Source: Streptomyces sp. NBC_01351 (GTDB taxonomy: Bacteria > Actinomycetota > Actinomycetes > Streptomycetales > Streptomycetaceae). Taken from it: a stretch of DNA of 64,000 bases. This document shows positions 43,398 through 51,728 of the stretch, in pieces. The notes beneath the pieces are model-generated. The model had not been told where the DNA came from. It was given only the letters and a program-made list of their open reading frames with translations, and searched no databases. Location of the stretch: positions 7,445,501 through 7,509,500 of the forward strand of contig NZ_CP108356.1 in NCBI RefSeq assembly GCF_036237315.1, read 5' to 3'. Every line of letters starts with the position of its first letter. Position 1 is the first letter of the stretch. The position numbers and the translations under genes were made by a program.

Positions 43398-44956
43398 CGA
43401 CCTTCGGGCGGGACGTATACGACGACGTGATCGTGGGCGGCGGACACAACGGCCTGGTGGCCGCCGCGTACCTGGCCAGGGCGGGCCGCTCCGTCCTCGT
43501 ACTGGAACGGCTCGGGAACACGGGCGGCGCGGCCATCTCCAGCCGCCCCTTCGCCGGTGTCGACGCCCGCCTCTCGCGCTACTCCTACCTGGTCTCCCTG
43601 CTCCCGTCGAAGATCGTGCGCGACCTGGACCTGCGGTTCGCCGTCCGCCGCCGCACCGTCTCCTCGTACACGCCCGCCGAACGCGGCGGCCGGCCCGGCG
43701 GACTCCTCGTCGGCGGCGACGAAAAGCGCACCCGGGAGTCCTTCGCACGGCTCACCGGCTCGGATCGGGAGTACGAGAACTGGCGCGCGTTCTACGGCAC
43801 CACCGGGCAGGTGGCCCGCAAGGTGTTCCCGACGCTCACCGAGCCGCTGCCCACCCGCGAGGAGCTGCGCGCCCGCATCGACGACGAGGCCGCCTGGCGG
43901 ATGCTCTTCGAGGAGCCGCTGGGCCGGGCGGTGGAAGCACACTTCGACGACGACCTGGTGCGCGGGGTCGTCCTCACGGACGGACTCATCGGCACCTTCG
44001 CCGACGCGCACGACCCCTCGCTCGCGCAGAACCGCTGCTTCCTCTACCACGTCATCGGCGGCGGCACCGGCGACTGGGACGTGCCCGTGGGCGGCATGGG
44101 CGCCCTGACGGACGCCCTCGCAGCCGCCGCCCGCGCGGCCGGGGCGGAGATCGCCACCGGGCACGAGGTGCTGCGGATCGACACGGACGGCACCGCGCCG
44201 GCGGAGGTGGTCTTCCGCACGGCGACGGGGGAGGGACGGGTCGTGGGCCGCACGGTGCTGGTCAACGCCTCGCCGCGGGCGCTGGCCGAACTCCTCGGCG
44301 AGACACCGGAGCAGCCGGCTCCGGAGGGCGCCCAGCTCAAGGTCAACATGCTGCTGCGGCGGCTGCCCCGGCTGCGGGACACCGCCGTGGACCCGCGCGA
44401 GGCCTTCGGCGGCACCTTCCACATCGCCGAGGGGTACACGGAGCTGGCCCGCGCCTACGCGGAGGCGGCGTCCGGCGAACTGCCGTCCGTACCGCCCTCG
44501 GAGATCTACTGCCATTCGCTGACCGATCCGACGATCCTCGGACCGGAGCTGGTGGAACAGGGCTACCAGACGCTCACCCTCTTCGGGCTGCACACCCCGG
44601 CCCGGCTGTTCGGACACGACAACCGGCAGGCCCGCGAGGTCCTGCTCGCCGCCACCCTCGCCCAGCTCGACGCCCACCTGGCCGAACCGCTCACCGACTG
44701 CCTCGCCTTCGACGACGACGGGCGCCCCTGCATCGAGGCGAAGACCCCGCTCGACCTCGAACGCGAACTGCGCCTGCCGGGCGGCCACATCTTCCACCGG
44801 GACCTGTCCTGGCCGTACGCGGGCGAGGGCGGCGGCCGGTGGGGAGTGGAGACCGCCCACCGCAACGTCCTGCTGTGCGGTGCGGGGGCGGTCCGCGGCG
44901 GCGGCGTCAGCGGGGTCCCGGGCCACAACGCGGCGATGGCGGTCCTGGGGCACTGA
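43394..44956 (+). CDS. FAD-dependent oxidoreductase, phytoene-desaturase/CrtI-like
   Basis: The 520-residue enzyme has the dinucleotide motif DVIVGGGHNGLVAAAYLARAG (about 11-31) with VLVLERLGNTGG, a central region with SQNRCFLYHVIGGGTG-like glycine turn, and the C-terminal FAD block LLCGAGAVRGGGVSGVPGHNAA. It belongs to the CrtI-like family also including NAD(P)/FAD proteins of unknown substrate such as PYROXD2 relatives. No carotenoid genes are nearby. Its ATG overlaps the kinase stop (ATGA), so it is the third gene of the cluster with the MpaB-like oxygenase. Confidence 0.88.
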   Translation: MTTFGRDVYDDVIVGGGHNGLVAAAYLARAGRSVLVLERLGNTGGAAISSRPFAGVDARLSRYSYLVSLLPSKIVRDLDLRFAVRRRTVSSYTPAERGGRPGGLLVGGDEKRTRESFARLTGSDREYENWRAFYGTTGQVARKVFPTLTEPLPTREELRARIDDEAAWRMLFEEPLGRAVEAHFDDDLVRGVVLTDGLIGTFADAHDPSLAQNRCFLYHVIGGGTGDWDVPVGGMGALTDALAAAARAAGAEIATGHEVLRIDTDGTAPAEVVFRTATGEGRVVGRTVLVNASPRALAELLGETPEQPAPEGAQLKVNMLLRRLPRLRDTAVDPREAFGGTFHIAEGYTELARAYAEAASGELPSVPPSEIYCHSLTDPTILGPELVEQGYQTLTLFGLHTPARLFGHDNRQAREVLLAATLAQLDAHLAEPLTDCLAFDDDGRPCIEAKTPLDLERELRLPGGHIFHRDLSWPYAGEGGGRWGVETAHRNVLLCGAGAVRGGGVSGVPGHNAAMAVLGH

Positions 44957-44965
44957 GCCTCGGCC

Positions 44966-44991
44966 GGCGGCCGTAGGCCCGACCGGCCGCC
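44966..44991. terminator. hairpin between convergent genes
   Basis: GGCGGCCG (44966-44973) pairs with CGGCCGCC (44984-44991) around a 10-base loop, in the 45-base gap between the oxidoreductase gene and the convergent deazaflavin-dependent gene. Confidence 0.5.
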
Positions 44992-45001
44992 CGCGGTGCG
45001 G

Positions 45002-45451
45002 CTACTCGGCGGGCTCGATGACGACGATGGGGATCTCGCGGTCCGTCTCGGCCTGGTATTCGTCGTACGAGGGCCAGTGGCGCAGCATCAGAGGCCAGTA
45101 CGCGGCGCGTTCCTCGGCCGAGGCGGTGCGGGCGGTGCCCTGGACGATCTCGGGGCCGACCTGGACGCGGACCTCGGGGTTTTCCGCCAGGTTGCGGTAC
45201 CAGAGCGGGTGCGCCGGGTCACCGCCGTTGGAGGCGACGAGGAGGTAACGGCCGTCTTCCTCACCGTAGATGAGGGGAGTCCGGACCGGATTGCCGGAGA
45301 CCCGGCCCACCGTGGTGAGCAGCAGGGTCTGCGTACCGTTCCAGAACTGCCCCTCGGCCCCCTGGGAGCGCACGTACTGCTCGACGTGGTCGAGCTGCCA
45401 GCTGCCGGCCTTCGGGTCGGTCGGGTTGTCCCAGTCGATGTCGGTCGTCAT
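45002..45451 (-). CDS. F420-type nitroreductase family deazaflavin-dependent oxidoreductase
   Basis: The 149-residue split beta-barrel protein matches the DDN family (Pfam F420H2_quin_red): TLLLTTVGRVSGNPVRTPLIY, YLLVASNGGDPAHPLWYRNLAENPEVRVQVG and YWPLMLRHWPSYDEYQAET. Members bind cofactor F420 and reduce quinones or nitro compounds such as pretomanid (Ddn). I chose ATG 45451 (MTTDIDWDNP), where homologues begin; an upstream frame to 45496 adds Arg-rich sequence. It stands 84 bases downstream of the flavin monooxygenase on the same strand. Confidence 0.88.
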   Translation of the reverse strand: MTTDIDWDNPTDPKAGSWQLDHVEQYVRSQGAEGQFWNGTQTLLLTTVGRVSGNPVRTPLIYGEEDGRYLLVASNGGDPAHPLWYRNLAENPEVRVQVGPEIVQGTARTASAEERAAYWPLMLRHWPSYDEYQAETDREIPIVVIEPAE

Positions 45452-45535
45452 AGGAGTCTTCTGCCTTCGTGTTGAACGGTCAACGAACCTCAACAACGAA
45501 TGCCATCGCCCGCGGACACGTGTTTATTCCCTCCG

Positions 45536-46729
45536 TCATTCCCTCCGTGCGGGGAGCTTGAAGCCGTCGATGATCTCGTCCATCGCCCGGTACGTCGCGA
45601 AGGCCGGCGCGGCGCGGAGGGCGAGGTCGCGGACGGTGACCGCGAGGGGATGGGAGAGGGCGGCGACCCGGCCCATGCGGCGGGCCCGGACGCGGATGGC
45701 GTCGGTGCGGGCGCAGCGGGCCGCGCTGTAGGCGGCGAGGGCGGCCGGAACGTCCTGTGCGTCGTGTGCGGTGCCCGGGTCCAGCAGGTGGGCGAGCACC
45801 ACGGCGTCCTCCACGGCCTGGCAGCCGCCCTGGCCGAGGTTGGGGGTCATGGCGTGGGCGGCGTCGCCGAGCCAGGCGAGGCGGCCGTGATGGAAGCGGG
45901 GGAGCGGGGCGGCCAGGTCGTACAGGTCGTGCTGGAGCACGGCCGTCGGGTCGATCCGCTCCAGCAGGGCGGGGATCGGGTCGTGCCAGTCGCCGTAGCG
46001 GCGCAGGAGCTCGGCCCGTACGTCCGCCGGGCGGTGCCCCTCGGGGGCGACGGCGGTGGCGTAGACGTAGGTCCGGCCGTCGGCGAGCGGGACGGTGCCG
46101 AAGCGCTGCCCGCGGCCCCAGGTTTCGGCCGTGTCGGCTCCGGCGCCGTGCCCGGAGGCGGGCAGGACCGTGCGCCAGGCGGTCTCCCCGCTGTAGCGCA
46201 GGCCGGGGTGGTCCGGGAAGTACCGGCGGCGGAGCGGGCTGTGGATGCCGTCGGCGGCGAGGACGAGGTCGGCTTCGAGGTCGCCCGCGGCGGTACGGAC
46301 CACCGGGCGGCCGGCCGCGCCGACCGCGTCGTCCACGGTGGTGACGGTGCTGGCGTACCGGATCGTGCCGTCGGGGAGTTCGGCGGCCAGGGCGTCGGCG
46401 AGGGCAGAGCGGTGCACGGCGAGGGGCGGGCGGCCGTAGCGCGCGGTGAGCGCGACCGTGTCGGCGCGGTTCAGCCAGGCGCCGTCCGGTCGTCGCAGCC
46501 CCATCGCGGCCGGGACCGTGCGGCCCCCGGCGCGGGTGGCGTCGAAACCGATGGCGTCGAAGGCGCGCAGGGCGTTGGGCGCCAGGACGATCCCGGCCCC
46601 GACGGCGGTGGGCCCGGGCGCCCGCTCGCACACGGTGACCCGCCAGCCGCGCCGGTGCAGGGCGACGGCCGCGGTGAGCCCTCCGATTCCCGCCCCGGCC
46701 ACGACCGCATGACGTCGAGGTGCCGACAT
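45536..46729 (-). CDS. FAD-dependent aromatic monooxygenase
   Basis: The 397-residue enzyme has GAGIGGLTAAVALHRRGWRVTVCERA (FAD ADP-binding, about 11-36), DLVLAADGIHSPLRRRYF (DG motif) and WLGDAAHAMTPNLGQGGCQAVEDA (second FAD motif). This is the p-hydroxybenzoate hydroxylase/UbiH class, often acting on phenolics or polyketides. GGGGAGGG precedes ATG 46729. It is divergent from a TetR regulator with a perfect palindromic operator between, so it is likely induced by its substrate. Confidence 0.92.
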   Translation of the reverse strand: MSAPRRHAVVAGAGIGGLTAAVALHRRGWRVTVCERAPGPTAVGAGIVLAPNALRAFDAIGFDATRAGGRTVPAAMGLRRPDGAWLNRADTVALTARYGRPPLAVHRSALADALAAELPDGTIRYASTVTTVDDAVGAAGRPVVRTAAGDLEADLVLAADGIHSPLRRRYFPDHPGLRYSGETAWRTVLPASGHGAGADTAETWGRGQRFGTVPLADGRTYVYATAVAPEGHRPADVRAELLRRYGDWHDPIPALLERIDPTAVLQHDLYDLAAPLPRFHHGRLAWLGDAAHAMTPNLGQGGCQAVEDAVVLAHLLDPGTAHDAQDVPAALAAYSAARCARTDAIRVRARRMGRVAALSHPLAVTVRDLALRAAPAFATYRAMDEIIDGFKLPARRE

Positions 46730-46756
46730 GTCGCGCCCTCCCCTTCTTCCCTCGAG

Positions 46757-46806
46757 CTCTACATCCGTAGAGGCTCGCGCCCTCACTCTACAGCTGTAGA
46801 GTGAGG
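46757..46806. promoter_or_regulatory. paired TetR operators, one a perfect 26-bp palindrome
   Basis: CCTCACTCTACAG (46781-46793) is followed directly by its exact reverse complement (46794-46806). The core CTCTACAGCTGTAGAG is repeated, less perfectly, as CTCTACATCCGTAGAG at 46757-46772, 29 bases away. Both lie between the divergent monooxygenase and TetR genes; the perfect copy ends two bases before the tetR ATG and covers its ribosome site, so strong autorepression is expected. Confidence 0.85.
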
Positions 46807-46808
46807 GC

Positions 46809-47441
46809 ATGTCCACGGATCGCAGAACACTGATCGCCGACACCGCGATCGGCCTCGTGGCCGCGGCCGGACTCCGGGGACTCACCCACCGGGCGGTCGA
46901 CGGAGCGGCGCAGCTGCCGGCGGGCAGCACCTCGTACTACTTCCGTACGAGGACGGCCCTGATCGGAGCCTGCTACCAGCGGCTCGCGGAGCTGGACCTC
47001 GACGACCTCGACGCCGACGGCCCGCCCGTCGCCGCGCTGTCGGACCGGGACGCGACCGCACGGGCGCTGGCCGGACTGCTGCTGCGGTGGCTGACGGTGG
47101 GGCGCGCACGCCAACTGGCCCGTTTCGAACTGAGCCTGGAGGCCGCCCGCAACCCCGAACTGGAGGCCGACCTCCACCGGGCCGGCCAGGGGGCCCGCTC
47201 CCGGGCGGCGGCCATCCTCGCCGCGCTCGGGGCCGACCATCCCGAAGAGGCCGCCGAACTGCTGGCGGCATGGACGGACGGACTCCTGTACGACCGCCTG
47301 GCCGGCGCCCTCGCCCGCTCCCGCCCGGCGCCCGACCTGGCCGAACTGACCGCAGTGGCCCGCCGCATGATCGACGCGGTACTCGTGACGACGCGCTCGG
47401 CGTCTCAGCCGGACTGGTCGGACCGGTCAGGGGAGGGGTAG
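46809..47441 (+). CDS. TetR-family transcriptional regulator
   Basis: The 210-residue regulator has the N-terminal TetR helix-turn-helix (about 8-55: DTAIGLVAAAGLRGLTHRAVDGAAQLPAGSTSYYFRTRTALI) and a C-terminal ligand domain (about 75-200). It is divergent from the flavin monooxygenase, with two operators between. It should repress both until a small aromatic ligand binds. Its 3' end overlaps the convergent gene at 47405-47731 by 37 bases. Confidence 0.9.
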   Translation: MSTDRRTLIADTAIGLVAAAGLRGLTHRAVDGAAQLPAGSTSYYFRTRTALIGACYQRLAELDLDDLDADGPPVAALSDRDATARALAGLLLRWLTVGRARQLARFELSLEAARNPELEADLHRAGQGARSRAAAILAALGADHPEEAAELLAAWTDGLLYDRLAGALARSRPAPDLAELTAVARRMIDAVLVTTRSASQPDWSDRSGEG

Positions 47442-47731
47442 CCGACGTTGTCCGTGTAGAAGCGGCCCTGCTCGCACAACTCGTCGATCTCGAGGTTCTC
47501 TTCCTCGGTGAGCTGCTCGTCCAGCGCGACGCCGAAGACCTGCCTGGCGCGGGCCAGTCGCCCCAGGACATCCCAGTCGAAGACGAACGTGCCGACGGTG
47601 GACTCGTCGGCGGTTCCGGATCCCACGCGGGATCTGAGTCGGTCGAGGGACACCACGAACTCGTTCAGGTCCTGCAGGACGGCGACGGCCTCGGCGAGGG
47701 GGATGCGGATCTCTCGGTCGGACATGTCCAT
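47405..47731 (-). CDS. small acidic hypothetical protein
   Basis: The 108-residue protein is strongly acidic and alpha-helical (IRIPLAEAVAVLQDLNEFVVSLDRLRSRV; DEQLTEEENLEIDELCEQG). No signal or membrane span. I do not recognise the family. ATG 47731 is used; ATG 47725 (MSDREIRIPL) is equally possible. It is the nearest gene downstream of the frameshifted YbjQ-like pseudogene and overlaps tetR convergently, which is unusual but the frame is well maintained. Confidence 0.6.
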   Translation of the reverse strand: MDMSDREIRIPLAEAVAVLQDLNEFVVSLDRLRSRVGSGTADESTVGTFVFDWDVLGRLARARQVFGVALDEQLTEEENLEIDELCEQGRFYTDNVGYPSPDRSDQSG

Positions 47732-47811
47732 CGGCTGATTCAACTCCGGAGTCGTTGTTCCGGCCCGGATCGCGGTCTTGCCGGTCCGGGCAGGGGGGCG
47801 GTCGCCAGCGG

Positions 47812-48348
47812 TCAGGTCAGGAAGCGCTCGACGGCCTCGCGAGCGCGGGCGTTCGAGGCCGCAGTGGAGGCCAGGGACCGGGCCAGGGACCGGGCCAGGG
47901 ACCGGGCCAGGGCGTCGATCCACTCGTCCCCAGGCCCACTGGGCGCCGCGAGAGCACGATGCCCCGCACCTCGTGGCAGATCTCCCCGGCCACCCGGCCC
48001 CGATCCATCCGCAGCGAGAGCCGCTGCTCCCCGAGCGTGACGTCCAGTTCGGCGACCGGACCCTCGCGCCCGGCCACCCGGTCCGCGACGGAACGCCTGC
48101 GCGTGACTTTGCGAGGAGGACGACACCCGCATCGAGGAGGACCACTCCGCGCCGCAGGTGCCCGCCCATGTGCTCGGGCGGCTCCAAGCGGACCGGTTGA
48201 AGACGGCGGTGCCGAACACCTGCCCGACCGGATCGAATCCGACGGCCTTGACGGCGGCGAACTCCTCGGACGACAGCGTCGAGTTCCAGGCGTCACAGGC
48301 CCCCGGCAGACCGGTGTCTTGTCCGTGCGTCATCGGTTCCCGTGCCAT
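47812..48348 (-). pseudogene. YbjQ-like (heavy-metal-binding/DUF74) protein, frameshifted
   Basis: Start MAREPMTHGQDTG at 48348 leads to STLSSEEFAAVKAVGFDPVGQVFGTAVF, typical of this family in Streptomyces. The frame then shifts near 48180 (continuing as MGGHLRRGVVLLDAGVVLL), again near 48115 (EGPVAELDVTLGEQRLSLRMD and EICHEVRGIVLS), and once more before the tail ARSLARSLARSLAS. At least three frame changes rule out a working protein unless the assembly is wrong. The tail holds a 12-base tandem repeat. Confidence 0.6.
47869..47912. repeat. 12-bp tandem repeat
   Basis: GGCCAGGGACCG is repeated 3.7 times without error inside the tail of the YbjQ-like pseudogene; in frame it encodes repeats of RSLA on the minus strand. 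Copy-number slippage here would keep the frame. Confidence 0.85.
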
Positions 48349-48464
48349 CGACCTCTCGGCTCACTGGGTGGATCGCGGCGCCCGTTCGGCAGCGTATGTC
48401 ATCGGATGATGACTCGGACTCACCGGTCGGTGTGCGGACGCCCACCTCGGCGTACTCCGGCGTA

Positions 48465-50315
48465 CTAGTCACCGGACCGGGTCCAGCCGACGGCGTCGAG
48501 ACGGGCGGCGTCGGAGGGGCGGTCCTCCGCGAAGAGGAGGCGGGCCGGTTCCGCGACGCGGATGACGTCCACGTAGATGCCGCGCCCGACGTAGCGGCCG
48601 GTCGCGGAGTGGCGGAAGCGCAGCCGGACCTCGCGGCCGGCCCAGGTCGCCGTCAGGGGGGCTTCGAGGCGGTGCCAGATGCGGCCCGACCAGCCTGCCG
48701 CGGAGCCGAGGGGCCATGCCTCGGGGGCGCCGCCCGTGGAGCGGAGGGTGGTGAAGGGGAGGGGCTCCCAGCGTTCTCCGTCGGGTGAGACCTCCAGGTG
48801 GAGCGCGCCCTCGCCCGGCACGGTGTCCCACCACACGGCGCACCGCAGTCGGGCGGAGGCCGTGGCCGGGGTGAGCGGCGGCAGGGTCAGGGTGCCCGAG
48901 GCGCCCGGCCGGACGCCGGAGAACCAGGCCGCGCCGCCGTGCTTCGTACGGACCGGGACGGCGCGGGCGAAGCGGTTGCCGACGGCGACCCGCGGGGCGC
49001 TGCCGGCCCGCCAGGTGCGCACGGGGTGTACCGAGTTGCCCAGGAGGATCAGGAAGGAGTCGGTGGAGGGGTCGAGGACGAGGGAGGTGCCGGTGAAGCC
49101 CGTGTGGCCGGCGGAGTGCGGGGTGGCCATCGCGCCCATGTACCAATGCTGGTAGAGCTCGAAGCCGAGGCCGTGGTCGTCGCCGGGGAAGGCGGTGTTG
49201 TAGTCGGTGAAGAGCAGCTCGACGGAGGCGGGGCGCAGGATGCGCTTGCCCGCGTAGACCCCGCCGTCGAGGAGGGTCCGGGAGAGGACGGCCATGTCCC
49301 AGGCGGTGCCGAAGACCCCGGCGTGGCCCGCGACCCCGCCGAGGGCGTGCGCGTTCTCGTCGTGGACCTCGCCCCAGACCAGTCCGCGGTCCAGGCCGGA
49401 CCAGGGCGGCCGCTGCACCTCGGTGGCGGCGGTGATCCGGCGCCAGGAGAGCGGTGGGTTGTAACGAGTGCGGTGCATCCCGAGTGGAGCGGTGATCTCG
49501 TCGTGGAGCAGGACATCCAAAGTGCGGCCGGTGATCCGTTCCAAGAGCAGCTGGAGAGTGATCAGGTTCAGGTCGGAGTACCGGTAGACGGTGCCGGGGG
49601 ACTCCTGCGGGCGGACCGACCAGAGGAGGCTCAACTGACCCTCACGGGTGGACTGCTGGTAGAAGGGCGCCCAGGAGCGCAACCCCGAGGTGTGCGTGAG
49701 CAGCTGGCGGACCGTGATCGTCTCCTTGCCGCCACCCGTGAACTCGGGCAGGTACCGCCGCACCGGAGCCTCCAGCTCCAGACGCCCCCGCTCCATCTGC
49801 TGCACGGCCAGGATCGACGTGAACAGCTTCGTCAGCGAGGCCAGGTCGAACACGGTGTCCTCGGCCATCGCGATCCGCTCGGCCGCCGGGAACTCGCGGA
49901 CCCGGTCGGTCCGCCCGTCGTAGTCCGCGTATCGCACGGCATCGCCCATCGCGCGGTGCAGGGCGATCGTGCGGCCCCGGCCCGCGAGGACCACGGCCCC
50001 GGCGTAGTAGGGGTGTTCGGGGGAGGGGCCGAGGAAGCGCCGCGCCTCCTCCGCCACACCGTCGAGGTGCCGCTCCACGAGTCCGGCCTGGCGTGCGGAG
50101 CCGTAGCGCAGCCGCAGGCCTTGGAGTGCGCGCCGCTCCGCCGGGTTCCCCGCGGCGCCGGCTCCGGAGGCGGGGAGGGCGGCGTGGAGGATGAGTACGC
50201 CGCCGAGTGCGAGGAGTCGTGCGCCCAGCCTGCGGCGGCTCGGACGGTGTTCGTCGGCTGCGCCCACCTCGCCCACCTCGCCGGCCATCCCGTCGGCCCC
50301 CGTGCCTGCTGCCAT
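48465..50315 (-). CDS. secreted serine hydrolase (beta-lactamase/EstB-type)
   Basis: The 616-residue protein has an Arg-rich N-terminus then a signal/anchor helix (RLLALGGVLILHAALPASG, about 30-48). The serine beta-lactamase-fold domain (about 100-440) shows SLTK in FDLASLTKLFTSI (nucleophile Ser and Lys), YSDLN in VYRYSDLNLITL, and HTGFTGTSL near the third motif. A C-terminal beta-sandwich of about 150 residues (TLPPLTPATASARLRCAVWW on) resembles carbohydrate-binding modules. It may be an esterase, D-aminopeptidase or peptidoglycan enzyme. GGAGGG precedes ATG 50315. Confidence 0.88.
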   Translation of the reverse strand: MAAGTGADGMAGEVGEVGAADEHRPSRRRLGARLLALGGVLILHAALPASGAGAAGNPAERRALQGLRLRYGSARQAGLVERHLDGVAEEARRFLGPSPEHPYYAGAVVLAGRGRTIALHRAMGDAVRYADYDGRTDRVREFPAAERIAMAEDTVFDLASLTKLFTSILAVQQMERGRLELEAPVRRYLPEFTGGGKETITVRQLLTHTSGLRSWAPFYQQSTREGQLSLLWSVRPQESPGTVYRYSDLNLITLQLLLERITGRTLDVLLHDEITAPLGMHRTRYNPPLSWRRITAATEVQRPPWSGLDRGLVWGEVHDENAHALGGVAGHAGVFGTAWDMAVLSRTLLDGGVYAGKRILRPASVELLFTDYNTAFPGDDHGLGFELYQHWYMGAMATPHSAGHTGFTGTSLVLDPSTDSFLILLGNSVHPVRTWRAGSAPRVAVGNRFARAVPVRTKHGGAAWFSGVRPGASGTLTLPPLTPATASARLRCAVWWDTVPGEGALHLEVSPDGERWEPLPFTTLRSTGGAPEAWPLGSAAGWSGRIWHRLEAPLTATWAGREVRLRFRHSATGRYVGRGIYVDVIRVAEPARLLFAEDRPSDAARLDAVGWTRSGD

Positions 50316-50364
50316 GTCCAGCCCTCCTGTCTCCTGTCCGAGTCAGCCTGCGGCGCCGTCTCCC

Positions 50365-50408
50365 GGGGCTCCGCCCCGGACCCCGCGCCTCAAACGCCGG
50401 CGAGGCTG
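50365..50408. repeat. dispersed Streptomyces intergenic repeat
   Basis: GGGGCTCCGCCCC followed by GACCCCGCGCCTCAAACGCC and GGCGAGGCTG. The same phrases recur at 63809-63880. A palindromic, terminator-like repeat typical of Streptomyces intergenic DNA; here it lies before the serine hydrolase gene. Confidence 0.65.
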
Positions 50409-50544
50409 GATCTGCCCCCCGGCCCGGGAGTTGCCCCGGCCGGGTGGCCCCACTGGGGAGGTGCCCCGGGGTCGGATGGGCCGCACGTTAGTGGGTATGT
50501 GCCCTGCCGGCGGGCACCCTTCGCGCGGGCCGGCCCGGAAAGAA

Positions 50545-50561
50545 TCTGACACTGCATCAGA
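50545..50561 (+). promoter_or_regulatory. short inverted repeat before the nitronate monooxygenase
   Basis: TCTGACACTGCATCAGA has 5-base inverted arms (TCTGA/TCAGA) around seven bases, 44-60 bases before the ATG. It is AT-richer than its surroundings and may be a TetR-type or promoter-proximal site. Weak evidence. Confidence 0.3.
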
Positions 50562-50604
50562 AAATCTCTTCCCTCGACCGCCGGGCTGCGGCATCCTGCC
50601 GCCC

Positions 50605-51723
50605 ATGGAGACGGAGCTGAGCAAGAAACTGGGAGTCGAGCACGCCATCTTCGGCTTCACGCCCTTCCCGGCGGTCGCCGCTGCCATCACCCGCGCGGGC
50701 GGATTCGGCGTACTCGGTGCGGTCCGCTACACCGCTCCCGACGACCTCAAACGCGACCTCGACTGGATGCAGGCACACACCGACGGCAAGCCCTACGGCC
50801 TCGACGTCGTCATGCCCGCCAAGAAGGCCGTCGACGGCATCAGCGAGGCCGACATCGAGGCGATGATCCCCGCCGAGCACCGCGCCTTCGTCCGCGACAC
50901 CCTCGCCAAGCACCACGTGCCCGAGCTCGCCGAGGGCGAGGCCTCCGGCTGGCGGATCACCGGCTGGATGGAGCAGGTCGCCCGCAACCAGCTCGACGTC
51001 GCCTTCGACTACCCCATCAAACTCCTGGCGAACGCCCTAGGTTCCCCGCCCGCCGACGTCATCCAGCGCGCCCACGACCACGGCGTCCTCGTCGCCGCCC
51101 TCGCCGGCAGCGCCAAGCACGCCCGCCGCCACGCCGAAGCCGGCATCGACATCGTCGTCGCCCAGGGCTACGAGGCCGGCGGCCACACCGGCGACATCGC
51201 CACCATGGTCCTGGTCCCCGAGATCGTCGAGGCCGTCGCCCCGCTCCCGGTCCTCGCCGCCGGCGGCATCGGCAGCGGCGAGCAGATCGCCGCCGGACTC
51301 GCCCTCGGAGCCCAGGGCGCCTGGCTCGGCTCCCTCTGGCTCACCACCACCGAGGCCGACCTCCACTCCCGCGCCCTCACCGCGAAGCTCCTCGCCGCCG
51401 GCTCCGGAGACACCGTCCGCTCACGCGCCCTCACCGGCAAGCCCGCCCGCCAGCTGCGCACCGAGTGGACCGACGCCTGGGACGACCCGGAGGGCCCCGG
51501 CGCGCTCCCCATGCCGCTCCAGGGCCTGCTCGTCGCCGAGGCCGTCTCCCGGATCCAGAAGTACGAGATCCAGCCGCTGCTTGGCACCCCCGTCGGCCAG
51601 ATCGTCGGCCGGATGAACGAGGAGCGCAGCGTCCAGGCCGTCTTCGACGACCTGACCACTGGCTTCGAGCGGGCCATCGACCGGATCAACCGCATCGCGG
51701 GCCGAGTCCGCGAGGAGGCGTGA
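50605..51723 (+). CDS. nitronate monooxygenase family protein
   Basis: The 372-residue TIM-barrel flavoprotein has DVVVMPAKK-like N-terminal strands (YGLDVVMPAKKAVDG), VAQGYEAGGHTGDIATMVLVPEIVE with the catalytic-type His, and the FMN-phosphate motif VLAAGGIGSGEQIAAGLALGAQGAWLGS. Such enzymes oxidise nitronates or act as enoyl reductase-like flavoproteins; in actinobacteria they often sit with acyl-CoA ligases. The next gene, an acyl-CoA synthetase, starts five bases after its stop, so the two are an operon. Confidence 0.9.
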   Translation: METELSKKLGVEHAIFGFTPFPAVAAAITRAGGFGVLGAVRYTAPDDLKRDLDWMQAHTDGKPYGLDVVMPAKKAVDGISEADIEAMIPAEHRAFVRDTLAKHHVPELAEGEASGWRITGWMEQVARNQLDVAFDYPIKLLANALGSPPADVIQRAHDHGVLVAALAGSAKHARRHAEAGIDIVVAQGYEAGGHTGDIATMVLVPEIVEAVAPLPVLAAGGIGSGEQIAAGLALGAQGAWLGSLWLTTTEADLHSRALTAKLLAAGSGDTVRSRALTGKPARQLRTEWTDAWDDPEGPGALPMPLQGLLVAEAVSRIQKYEIQPLLGTPVGQIVGRMNEERSVQAVFDDLTTGFERAIDRINRIAGRVREEA

Positions 51724-51728
51724 GCGCC

